In this document: piece by piece, positions 25,545-33,479 of the stretch | How positions within the stretch are numbered: position 1 is the stretch's first letter | Layout of the letters: each line of letters opens with the position of its first letter | Assembly: GCA_021732745.1 (NCBI GenBank) | Contig: JAKFUK010000005.1 | Location: 186,001-250,000, forward strand | DNA from: Nevskia sp. | Lineage (GTDB): Bacteria; Pseudomonadota; Gammaproteobacteria; Nevskiales; Nevskiaceae | DNA length: 64,000 nucleotides | Direction of reading: 5' to 3' | Translations under genes and position numbers: made by a program | The notes under the pieces: generated by a model | The model's input: only the letters and a program-made list of their open reading frames with translations | Databases searched by the model: none | What the model was told of the DNA's origin: nothing

Positions 25545-26636
25545 TCAGCTCAGCACCACTTCATAACGCGTACTACGCCCACCCGCGCCCGGATCGCGAC
25601 GAATCAAACCCAGCTGTTCGAGCTGCGCCAGGTCGCGCGAAGCAGTGACGGCGGATGGGCATTGCGTCAGCTGGGAGTAGAGCCGATTGGTCAGCCAGCC
25701 GCCGTCCAGCGGGTCGCTGGACAGCACACTGTCCAAGGCCTTGCGCTGGCGGTCGTTGAGCGGGGTGCCGCGATGGCGGACCCAGAACCAGGCGATCTGC
25801 ATCATGCGGTCGATGCAGCGCAGCGCCTCGGTATCCGCTTCGATCATGCAGGCGGCGACGAACAGCAGCCAGGGCGTGATGTCAGGCGATTCGCCGCGTC
25901 GGGCCGCTTCGAGCTGGTCCTGATAGTCCCGCTGGCGTCGGAGAAAAACCGGCGACAGGGCCTGGATGCGCGCGATCCGGCCCTCCGCAGGCGTCGCCTG
26001 CCCGACGATCAACGCCTGTTCTCCAAGCGCGCGGCCGATGCGGCCATTGCCGTCCTCGAAGGGGCGCTGCGTTTCGAACCAGAGCTGGGCGATGCCGCAG
26101 CGCAAGGGGGCGTCGAGACCGCTTTTGGAGGCATGGCCGGTGCCGTTGAACCAGTGCAGGAACGGCCCGATCCCGGCCTCCGGCCACGCACGCGAAGGCA
26201 CCCCGGTGTCGGACGGAAACAGGCCTTGGTGCCAGACACGGAGCCGCGTTTCGCTCATCAGACCCGGGTTGCCGCTGGCATCGGCCAGCAGGTCGATCAG
26301 GCCGTGCAGCGCAGCGCCGGCCGATTCCTCGTCAGGCGCGGTGGCGGCGCGGCCCGCTCGCAGGCGCTTGAGCGCCAGCATCCGGGCCTCGCGGCTGTCG
26401 ATCACCACGCCGTCGAGCGCGGCCGTCGACACCGCTTCGCGGCAGCAAAGCTCGGCTTCCAGTTGCTGGCGATACTCGTCGCTGAGCGCCGCCACTCGCG
26501 CCAGCAGCACTGCCCCGGCGGTGCCGACAGCCCGCAGCGCCGGCTCCAGTTCGCTGTACGACCAGCGCCATGCCGGCCCGGCGATGCCCGGCGGGGCAAG
26601 GCTATGCCAGAGGTGTTCTGCAGCGGCGGCATCCAT
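25545..26636 (-). CDS. Fic domain protein with Arg replacing the catalytic His
   Basis: Fic enzymes transfer AMP or other nucleotides to target proteins. This 363-residue protein has an N-terminal Fic_N-like region, the Fic core, and a C-terminal winged-helix-like region (LTQCPSAVTASRDLAQLEQL). The usual HPFx(D/E)GNGRxxR motif here reads Q190-R191-P-F-E-D-G-N-G-R199-I-G-R202: everything is kept except the catalytic His, which is Arg (CGC, one transition from CAC). The inhibitory (S/T)xxxE(G/N) motif is T71-A-A-L-D75-G76, Asp for Glu. Catalysis is probably lost or changed. Confidence 0.85.
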   Translation of the reverse strand: MDAAAAEHLWHSLAPPGIAGPAWRWSYSELEPALRAVGTAGAVLLARVAALSDEYRQQLEAELCCREAVSTAALDGVVIDSREARMLALKRLRAGRAATAPDEESAGAALHGLIDLLADASGNPGLMSETRLRVWHQGLFPSDTGVPSRAWPEAGIGPFLHWFNGTGHASKSGLDAPLRCGIAQLWFETQRPFEDGNGRIGRALGEQALIVGQATPAEGRIARIQALSPVFLRRQRDYQDQLEAARRGESPDITPWLLFVAACMIEADTEALRCIDRMMQIAWFWVRHRGTPLNDRQRKALDSVLSSDPLDGGWLTNRLYSQLTQCPSAVTASRDLAQLEQLGLIRRDPGAGGRSTRYEVVLS

Positions 26637-26722
26637 GACGGCCTCGACGAATCGCGCGAAAAACGCCGCCGATCATATCGTCGCGTGAGCCGCTCGGGCC
26701 GGGTTTTCGGTCGGCCTGCGGT

Positions 26723-27856
26723 TCAGCGATAGCGGCTCAGCAAGGCGCCACCTGCGGTGACAACACGCTCGCCGTCGTTCAGCACGCTCGCGGCAGCGAC
26801 CGCGCCCTGGGCGTCGCAAGCGATGACCCGGCGCGCCTCGTAACGCTCGGCAGCGCGTTGCAGCCAGATTTCGCCACCGCCGTCGGCGCGGCGCACGCAA
26901 GCCCCGGCCGGCAACCGGACCTGCGCGGTGCCCGGCCTGATCGCGACCCGAAGCGGCGTCAATTGGCCGACATGCAGGCGGTCATGTCCGGCCGCCAGGT
27001 CGAAGCGCAGTCGCCAGCCGCTGCCATCGGCCAGCGGTTCTTCGCTGCGCAGCCGCAGCGGGCTGCCATCGGCCAGCGTCGCCGAAACGATTCCCGCGCC
27101 GAGACCGGCCTGCTGGTGGAGGGCGACGAGTTGCAGCGCGCCAGCATCCGAAAGCTGCACGACGATGGCACCGGCGTCGACCGTGCTGCCCGGTGCCGCC
27201 GCCACCGCCATCACCCGGCCGGCGTGCGCCGCGCGCAGGGCGATGCGGTCATCGAGGCTTTGCGCCAGCAGTTCGCGATTGCGGCGCAGGGCATCGCGTT
27301 CGGCCAGGTATTTCTCGGCCCAGATGTTGCCGCTGGCAACGCCGCCGTTGTCGCTGTTGACCGCGCTCTGAAGTTGCTGGCGTTCGACGTTGATATCGAC
27401 GATCGCCAGTTCCGCATCCATCCGGGCCAGCCGGGCGCGGCGCTCGGTGCGTTCCTGCTGGCTGAGCAGCGGATGCAGCCAGGCCAGCACCTGTCCGGCG
27501 GCGACCGGCTGGCCCGGCAGTCGCCAGCCGCCGGCCGGCGCGGCGAGCCGGCCACGCTCGCTGGCAATGACTGACAGCGCGGCTTCCGGCTGCGCCTGCA
27601 CTGCGGCGATCAGCGTTTGCACGGCCTGCGGCTGCTTGGCAGCCGACCAGGCTTCGCTGCGCAGTTTCAGCAGCGCCTGCATTGCGGTGCTGACCCGCAG
27701 GCTGCCGTCGGACAAACGCAGCGGCCGTTCCAGCGCGACGCGGGTGCTGGTGGATGGATCGGCGGCGGATGGATCGGCGTGTACTTCGCCGTCGTGGGCG
27801 CTCGCGCAGAGGCCGCAGCCGAGCAGCGCGACTGCCAGCAGGCGCGTCACGGCCAT
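26723..27856 (-). CDS. HlyD/CzcB-type periplasmic efflux adaptor (second of pair)
   Basis: A 377-residue exported adaptor subunit for an RND or related pump. Signal peptide (LLAVALLGCGLCASA), then a metal-binding-like AHDGEVHAD stretch, then a segment RPLRLSDGSLRV resembling heavy-metal (CzcB-type) adaptors, a lipoyl-like half motif (PGQPVAAGQVLAWL), a coiled-coil hairpin (RRARLARMDAELAIVDINVE to the RNRELLAQ region), the second lipoyl half (RAAHAGRVMAVAAAPGSTVD) and a barrel domain. It overlaps the upstream adaptor gene by 10 nt and ends the eight-gene locus. Confidence 0.8.
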   Translation of the reverse strand: MAVTRLLAVALLGCGLCASAHDGEVHADPSAADPSTSTRVALERPLRLSDGSLRVSTAMQALLKLRSEAWSAAKQPQAVQTLIAAVQAQPEAALSVIASERGRLAAPAGGWRLPGQPVAAGQVLAWLHPLLSQQERTERRARLARMDAELAIVDINVERQQLQSAVNSDNGGVASGNIWAEKYLAERDALRRNRELLAQSLDDRIALRAAHAGRVMAVAAAPGSTVDAGAIVVQLSDAGALQLVALHQQAGLGAGIVSATLADGSPLRLRSEEPLADGSGWRLRFDLAAGHDRLHVGQLTPLRVAIRPGTAQVRLPAGACVRRADGGGEIWLQRAAERYEARRVIACDAQGAVAAASVLNDGERVVTAGGALLSRYR

Positions 27857-28605
27857 TGCAGGCGCAGCCGCTGATTGACCACCAGCCCCTCGGCCGGTGA
27901 AGCCGGCGCGTAGAGCGCGACATGGGCGCGCTGTGCGGCATCGAAGCCGCCGCCGATACGGCGCAGCGGCAGGCGTCGGCCGTCATCGAGCACGGCGATG
28001 GCGGTCGCCGGTGCCACAAAGCCATCGTCGATCGCTTTCAGTTCGATGACGGCGTGGCCGCCGTCGGTCTCGATGGTGAACAGGGCTTCACCGGCGGCGA
28101 GCTGGCGGTTGCGGCCGGCTTCGCTGCGCAGCACCCGGCCGCCGTGGCTGGCGATGATCGCAACACTGCCGTCGAGGCTTGATTCAAGCTGCGCGCGGCG
28201 GATTTTCGCGGCCTTGTAGTCGGTGAGGATCTGCAGGGTCTGGGTCGGCAGACTGATGTCGAAGTGCGGGGCTTCGGTGATGCCGTAGCGGTCGACTTGC
28301 AGCGCGCCGATGGCGGTGTCGCGCCGGGCATCGACGAGCTGCGCTTCGATGTTGCGGCGCAGCCGTTGCGGGACGGCCGGTCGCACGTGACCGAGCACCT
28401 GCCCGGCGCGCACCGGCTGTCCGGGGCGGACGAAACCGCCGGCTGGCGCCAGCAGTGCGCCGGCTTCGGGGGCCGCCACGACCACGCTGTGGCGCGCATC
28501 GCTGACCACGCGGGCAGGCCAGCGCGCGGTCGTCGGGGCCGGGTCGGCACCGCTGACCAGCGGCAGCAGCAAGGCCAGCAGCCGCCAGCGCCGGGCGATG
28601 CTCAT
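27847..28605 (-). CDS. HlyD-type periplasmic efflux adaptor (first of pair)
   Basis: A smaller 252-residue adaptor. After a signal peptide (LLALLLPLVSGA) come lipoyl-like halves GGFVRPGQPVRAGQVLGHV and SHGGRVLRSEAGRNRQLAAG with a short helical hairpin between them, then a beta-barrel domain. It shares the PAGGxxxPGQPVxAGQVL segment with the downstream adaptor, so the two arose by duplication or represent a split adaptor function. It starts 5 bp after the ankyrin gene stop and overlaps the next gene by 10 nt. Likely delivers or couples metal to the RND pump at 33480. Confidence 0.8.
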   Translation of the reverse strand: MSIARRWRLLALLLPLVSGADPAPTTARWPARVVSDARHSVVVAAPEAGALLAPAGGFVRPGQPVRAGQVLGHVRPAVPQRLRRNIEAQLVDARRDTAIGALQVDRYGITEAPHFDISLPTQTLQILTDYKAAKIRRAQLESSLDGSVAIIASHGGRVLRSEAGRNRQLAAGEALFTIETDGGHAVIELKAIDDGFVAPATAIAVLDDGRRLPLRRIGGGFDAAQRAHVALYAPASPAEGLVVNQRLRLQWP

Positions 28606-28610
28606 GGCGA

Positions 28611-29264
28611 TCAGGAACCGCCGTCCGGCGCGAGCAGCCGGGCAATCGGCTCGATGCCCTTGACCTGGGTGATCTGCAGCGGCGTCCAGCCGGCCTTCGA
28701 GGCGATGCTGCGGTCGGCCCCGCGTGCCAGCAGCAGGCGCACCTGCGCTTCGTGGCCGGTGGCGGCGGCGAAGTACAGCGCGGTGATGCCGCGATCGTTC
28801 CGGGCGTTGACCGCAGCACCGGCGTCGAGCAGGGCGGTCATGACCTCGGTCTCGGTGGAGAAGAAGGTGGCGAAGTGCAAGGGCGTCCAGCCGGCCTTGT
28901 CGACATCGTCGACGCGCGCGCCGCGCTTCAGCAGTTCGGCCACGCCGGCCACGGCGTTCTGGCTGACGGCGGCGATCAACGGCGTCTGGTCCAGGCTGTC
29001 GCGGCCGTTGACGTCGACCCCGGCGTCGAGCATCCGCTTCAGGGCGGGAAGATCGCCGATGCGTGCGAAATGCGTGGTCAGGCCGATCCGGTCCTCGGCG
29101 GACAGGCTGGCCGGGTCGAGCGTCGACAGGGTCGGCGGCACCGCTTTCGACGGATCGGCGGCCGCCGTCGAAACCTCCGGCTTTGCGGCCTGCTGGGCGC
29201 AGGCGGACAGCAGCACGGCGGCAGTCAGCAGGGCTGCCGCGTGATGGACGATAGGGGCGGTCAT
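28611..29264 (-). CDS. Ankyrin-repeat lipoprotein
   Basis: A 217-residue periplasmic lipoprotein: lipobox LLSAC, then a linker and about five ankyrin repeats, e.g. LPALKRMLDAGVDVNGRDSL, TPLIAAVSQNAVAGVAELLK, GWTPLHFATFFSTETEVMTA and GITALYFAAATGHEAQVRLL. It is a protein-interaction scaffold, partner unknown. It starts within the last codon of the ppiC gene (ATGA overlap) and is followed 5 bp later by the first adaptor gene, so its product probably acts with these envelope proteins. Confidence 0.87.
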   Translation of the reverse strand: MTAPIVHHAAALLTAAVLLSACAQQAAKPEVSTAAADPSKAVPPTLSTLDPASLSAEDRIGLTTHFARIGDLPALKRMLDAGVDVNGRDSLDQTPLIAAVSQNAVAGVAELLKRGARVDDVDKAGWTPLHFATFFSTETEVMTALLDAGAAVNARNDRGITALYFAAATGHEAQVRLLLARGADRSIASKAGWTPLQITQVKGIEPIARLLAPDGGS

Positions 29265-30166
29265 GGCGCGCTCCGGGTCTTGCCGGTTGCGGCCGGTGCC
29301 GCCGCCAGACCCGGGCCGGCGATCTTCGCCTTCGCGGTCAGGCTTTCGGTCAGGCCTTCCAGACGCGCCTGGGCCGCGCGCTGGCGCAGCGCCTGCTTGA
29401 TCGGCTCGTCGAGCTGCTCCCATTTCCGGGCGTTGGCCACCGGGCGCGGGCCGTCTTCGAGCTTGATCAGATGCCAGCCGAAGCGGCTGCGCACCGGAAG
29501 TTTGGTCGTTTCGCCTTTCTTGAGGCCTTGCACGGCCTTGGCGAAGTTGGCGTCGATGAAGATGTCCGGGCGGAACCAGCCGAGGTCGCCGCCGGTGTTC
29601 TGACCGCCCGGATCGAGCGTTTCGACCTTGGCGACGGCAACAAAATCCTCGCCCCTGGCCAGCCGGGCCGCGATGGCCTCGGCCTTCGGCAGCGCGTTCA
29701 CCAGGATGTGGCGAACCTTGTATTCGCTGAGCTTGCCGCCGGCCACCGAGAAGTCGTAGGCGGTTTTCAGTGTGTCATCGGTGACCGGATGCTTGACGAA
29801 GTAATCCTCCAGATAGGCGCGCGACAGGATGGCGCGCTGCTGGAACGCGATCTGGTCGGCGATGACGGCCTTTTTGTCGAGCCCTTCCTTCAACGCGGCC
29901 TGGGCCAGCACTTCCTGGGTGATCAGCTCGGCACGCGCCGCCGCCTGGGCTTCGGGACCGGGCGACTGCCGGTCTTCGGTGAAATTGGCACCCATCAGGG
30001 TGATGTGGTTGCGGCTGATCGGCCGGCCGTTGACGGTGAGATCGACGGCAAGGCCTTCATCGGCGGTCGAGGCCGGCTTGGCTTGTGCCAGAGCGGTGCC
30101 GGCGAAGACCAGGAGGCCGGCGACGATCAGGCTGGGGGTGATGCGGGAAATCGGGAACTGCGACAT
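29261..30166 (-). CDS. Periplasmic parvulin-type peptidyl-prolyl isomerase
   Basis: PpiC/SurA-class foldase of 301 residues. Signal peptide (PSLIVAGLLVFAGTALAQA), an N-terminal helical chaperone-like domain (residues about 40-150), the parvulin domain (YKVRHILVNALPKAE, GGDLGWFRPDIFID, LPVRSRFGWHLIKLED) and an Ala-rich tail. It catalyses cis/trans proline isomerisation during envelope protein folding. In this locus it may help fold the large secreted protein or the MbnP/MbnH pair. GGAG precedes ATG 30166. Confidence 0.92.
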   Translation of the reverse strand: MSQFPISRITPSLIVAGLLVFAGTALAQAKPASTADEGLAVDLTVNGRPISRNHITLMGANFTEDRQSPGPEAQAAARAELITQEVLAQAALKEGLDKKAVIADQIAFQQRAILSRAYLEDYFVKHPVTDDTLKTAYDFSVAGGKLSEYKVRHILVNALPKAEAIAARLARGEDFVAVAKVETLDPGGQNTGGDLGWFRPDIFIDANFAKAVQGLKKGETTKLPVRSRFGWHLIKLEDGPRPVANARKWEQLDEPIKQALRQRAAQARLEGLTESLTAKAKIAGPGLAAAPAATGKTRSAP

Positions 30167-30198
30167 CGGGTTTGCTCCATGACGATCAGTAGAAAAAG

Positions 30199-30298
30199 CC
30201 CTCCCCCGCATGCGGGGGAGGGTTTGGGTGGGGGCGGTTGAACAGTGCGCTGCCGTCAAACGCCCCCATCCCAGCCTTCCCCCGCAAGCGGGGGAAGG
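30199..30298. repeat. Double-hairpin repeat, symmetric
   Basis: A perfect 24-bp palindrome at 30199-30222 (CCCTCCCCCGCA and its complement) and a second hairpin at 30275-30298 (CCTTCCCCCGC/GCGGGGGAAGG) are linked by GGGTTTGGGTGGGGGCG pairing with CGCCCCCATCCCAGCC. It separates the 931-residue gene from ppiC and may act as an attenuator or mRNA-stability element. Confidence 0.88.
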
Positions 30299-30348
30299 AG
30301 CAAAGCGGCCTTCCCCTGCCATCAGCGGAAGGAGACCCGCAACATCAG

Positions 30349-33144
30349 TTACCGCGCGCCATCCACATCCAGCGGTGCGGCTGGGTAGTAGCCCGGACCG
30401 AACAGTGCGGCGCCGTCACGCTCGAACACGGCGGCATGCGGCTTGGCACCGCCCTTGACACCACGGGCACCCGGCCACAGCCAGGCGTCGCGTGCAGCGG
30501 AGTCGAAGTCGATGCACGGCGTGCCCAGCAGTTCGTCGGTGAAGCTGGTGTCGAGCACGGTGGCACCGGTGCGGCGGTCGTACTTGGCCAGACAGATGGT
30601 GCGATCGCCGTCCGAACCCGTGCCGGCACCCGGAATGTGGTTCAGTTCGACGAAATACTGGATGAAGGCGTAACGCTGCACGCCCTGCGCAGCGGCGCCG
30701 CCGACCACGGCGTCACGCGGCACGCCGAGGCCGGAACCGTTGTCCTTCGGGCTCAGATCGAGATAACCGCCCTCGTTGGTCGGCGTCGCCTGGTAGCCCA
30801 CGCGGTCGATGGTGGTGAAGTGCGGACCGCCGTGGGTGTACAGGTTCTGCAGGCTGTTGAGGTTGCCGCTGCCGGGACCGCCGCCGGTGCCCGAAGGCTC
30901 GCCGCCGGTCTTGGTGGCGTTGAGCAGGATGCCGCCGGGATTGACGGCGGTGACTTCCTCGATCACCTGCGCAAAGCGCGGATAGCCGGTGCCCAGCTGC
31001 GAGACGTTGGACGACAGCGTGGTCTGACCGCCGACGCCGGTAGGGCCATCCTCGAACTGACCGACCACGCCGCGCACGCGCGGGCAGTCATCGGCTTCGT
31101 TGTTGTGCTTCAGGATGTTGAACTTGCCCGAGATGCCACCGGACTGATCGGCGCGCTGCGCCCATTCACCGAGCGAACTTCTCGAAGGCCGGGCGCGATC
31201 CGGCGGCGGGAAATCGCAGGCAATCGCGGTTTCCGGCGTGCTGGCGCGGCCCTTGGCGATCAGCGGACGGATGTCCAGGGTCAGCACCCGGCGGCTGTGC
31301 TCGCGCGGATAGTCGCGATCGAACTCGGCAGCACCGACCGGGTCGATGGCGCCGGGGCTTTCGATGCCGGCGATCGGCTGGATCAGGAAGCGGTCGTCGT
31401 CAGCGATGCTGAAGTACGACACGCCCGGGCAGGGACCGACGTCATAGACCGCGCGCCAGTACGGGCCGCGACCGCCGAAGACATTGGTCTGGTTGCCGGA
31501 AATGCGGATGTCCGGGCTGTAGAACAAGGTGCCGCCGCACATGGCGCCGGTGAAGGCACCGTCATGCGGCACGTAGTCGGCATCGCCGGGTTGGCAGTCG
31601 TCGACATCCACCGGCGAAGCGGCGTTGGCCACCAGCCCGGCCGGGGTGATCGCCGCGTCGTAGCTGGCATCGCCGTTGTCGACCCAGCCCTTCTGGTTGA
31701 CGCAGTGATGGGACTGATGCGGCAGGCCGAACGGCATCAGGCCTTCGTTTTCCTCGTGGAACAGCACGAATTCCTCGCGCGGACCGTCCGGCACCGCCGA
31801 AACCGAGCGGACATACGGGTTCGAGGCGTAGACGTTGGCCGGCTTCAGCGAATCGCGGGTGGCACCGCGGTTGTACTCGAAGCTGGTCTCGAAGACGCGC
31901 ACCGAGCTGCCGAAGGTCGAACCGCAAACCCCGAACGGACCCGCCGGCCGATCGCCGTTCGGACCGCCCTGGTTGCAGATGCCTCTGAGCGCGCCGTTGA
32001 TCGCGGCAAGGCCGATCGAGGCCGCCACCGCGTAGTCGGACGACACCAGATACTTGCCGTCATAGGTCAGCGCCATGCCGTGCGGCAGCGCTTCGATACC
32101 GACATCGTCGTTGCCCAGATAGAACGCACCCTGGTTGGCGCGACGCGACGGACGCAGGTCCGGGTAACTGGTGTAGTTGGTCGGATTGCGGGTCTGGTTG
32201 GCGCGCACGGCGGCACCGTATTCGGTGATGCCGGCGTGGCCGAGCAGGTTCGAGTCATCGGTGATCAGGCCCGGAATGTTGCCGATCAGGCCGCCGACCT
32301 GTACCGATTCCAGCAGCGGCAACACCGCCGGTGCCGTGGCCAGACAGACGCCGAGCGCAGTCGGTGCCACGCGATCCGGTTCGATTTCGGTGACCGAGCC
32401 GCCCGGCCCGTACACGTAGTTCGACATGTAGGTGTAGAGGATCTTGTGGTTGCCGCCGGTCGACGGCATGACCACGAAATCGTCGGTCAGCGAGGAGCGC
32501 CGCACCTGGGTGCCGCAGACCGCCAGATCCGCCTTGCCGATCGAGCGCACCGAGGTGATGTCGAAGCGGAACACGTTCTTGGAGATCACGCCGCCGGCAA
32601 ACTGGTACTTGCGGCCGCGCTGCAGGCCGTCGCCGCCACCGGAAATGTAGGAGGTGTAGCTAAGCATGTGGTGCGGATCGTTGTGCGAATCCGAGGCCGC
32701 ACCCGAGGTCGCCACCGGCAGCACGTTGGACAGCAGCACCTTCGGCAGCTCGGCGGTCCAGATCACGTTGCCGTAGGTGGTCGAGTTCGGCTCGGCGTCG
32801 ACCACGGCGAGGAAATCCTGCGCCGTCTGCGGGTTGCAGACCGGAGTGGCGCAGCCGTCCGACGTCCAGATCAGCAGCACCGAGCCATTGCTGATCGGCT
32901 GGTTCGTGTACTTGTTGACGGCGGCCGGCGCGCCGGCTGCCGGCGTCTGGTTGCGCGGCAGTTGCAGCAGGTTGCGGACCGGGCCGCTGTCGGCGGCTGG
33001 GGTCTGCGTGCCCGCACCCAGCAGGCGCTGCACGAGCTGTGCTTCCGCTTGCAGTGGCGCGCCGGCAGCGACGACGGCGGCTGCCATCGCGACTGCCGTG
33101 GCAAGGCCACCGAGCCTGCGCCGGTGTCGATGATTCTGCTTCAT
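30349..33144 (-). CDS. Large secreted protein, SBP56/methanethiol-oxidase-like pattern
   Basis: A 931-residue exported protein. It begins with a basic n-region (MKQNHRHRRR) and an Ala-rich h-region ending LQAEAQ. A segment DFLAVVDAEPNSTTYGNVIW and later NDPHHMLSYTSY, FRFDIT and LPHGMALTYDGKYLVSSDYA recall the selenium-binding-protein/methanethiol-oxidase propeller, a copper enzyme family. The match is partial and the protein is about twice the usual length, with several Cys pairs. A GAGAGG site precedes ATG 33144. Identity is tentative; best described as an unknown secreted beta-propeller in a metal-handling locus. Confidence 0.5.
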   Translation of the reverse strand: MKQNHRHRRRLGGLATAVAMAAAVVAAGAPLQAEAQLVQRLLGAGTQTPAADSGPVRNLLQLPRNQTPAAGAPAAVNKYTNQPISNGSVLLIWTSDGCATPVCNPQTAQDFLAVVDAEPNSTTYGNVIWTAELPKVLLSNVLPVATSGAASDSHNDPHHMLSYTSYISGGGDGLQRGRKYQFAGGVISKNVFRFDITSVRSIGKADLAVCGTQVRRSSLTDDFVVMPSTGGNHKILYTYMSNYVYGPGGSVTEIEPDRVAPTALGVCLATAPAVLPLLESVQVGGLIGNIPGLITDDSNLLGHAGITEYGAAVRANQTRNPTNYTSYPDLRPSRRANQGAFYLGNDDVGIEALPHGMALTYDGKYLVSSDYAVAASIGLAAINGALRGICNQGGPNGDRPAGPFGVCGSTFGSSVRVFETSFEYNRGATRDSLKPANVYASNPYVRSVSAVPDGPREEFVLFHEENEGLMPFGLPHQSHHCVNQKGWVDNGDASYDAAITPAGLVANAASPVDVDDCQPGDADYVPHDGAFTGAMCGGTLFYSPDIRISGNQTNVFGGRGPYWRAVYDVGPCPGVSYFSIADDDRFLIQPIAGIESPGAIDPVGAAEFDRDYPREHSRRVLTLDIRPLIAKGRASTPETAIACDFPPPDRARPSRSSLGEWAQRADQSGGISGKFNILKHNNEADDCPRVRGVVGQFEDGPTGVGGQTTLSSNVSQLGTGYPRFAQVIEEVTAVNPGGILLNATKTGGEPSGTGGGPGSGNLNSLQNLYTHGGPHFTTIDRVGYQATPTNEGGYLDLSPKDNGSGLGVPRDAVVGGAAAQGVQRYAFIQYFVELNHIPGAGTGSDGDRTICLAKYDRRTGATVLDTSFTDELLGTPCIDFDSAARDAWLWPGARGVKGGAKPHAAVFERDGAALFGPGYYPAAPLDVDGAR

Positions 33145-33479
33145 GTGTACCTCTCCCATGTCGGTCTGATCACTCGGAAAATCTTGATTTCGAGGGTTTG
33201 CCTGGCCGGATCGAGATTCCATTTGCTTATGCCGGAAATGGAACAAGAACCCGCTTCAGTGCTCGCATATCCTAGAGAGACAAGCGTGCATCCCGAGCGC
33301 TTCCGAATAGATCATTTTTGCCGGTGTCCCGAAATAAGATGCTAAAGATCAGTGGTTTACGGATTGATTCCGAAAATCTCCGGGATATTCCGGAATAAAC
33401 AAATGACTTTCACCGAGCGTCTGCCGCCGATCGCCGAAAAGGTTCTTTGTTTATCGAAGAAAGTGCTCGATCCACGGCT
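33145..33479. other. AT-richer promoter region of the secreted-protein gene
   Basis: 335 bp without a gene between the RND pump stop and the start of the secreted-protein gene. It contains an 8-bp hairpin TTCCATTT/AAATGGAA (33217-33243) and imperfect dyads around TTCCGG. The composition is notably less GC-rich than the coding flanks, consistent with a promoter and leader. No motif for a known regulator was recognised. Confidence 0.5.

Noticed and set aside
24840..26636. Fic plus TerB-like gene as a defence module
   Set aside because: The genes are separated by a 165-bp gap without coupling, TerB similarity is weak, and no other defence genes are near.
30238..33345. A 1035-codon open frame on the plus strand opposite the 931-residue secreted protein
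   Set aside because: Antisense shadow caused by high GC; composition is biased (Arg, Gly, Ala, His, Val) with no motifs, whereas the minus frame has a signal peptide and ordinary protein composition.
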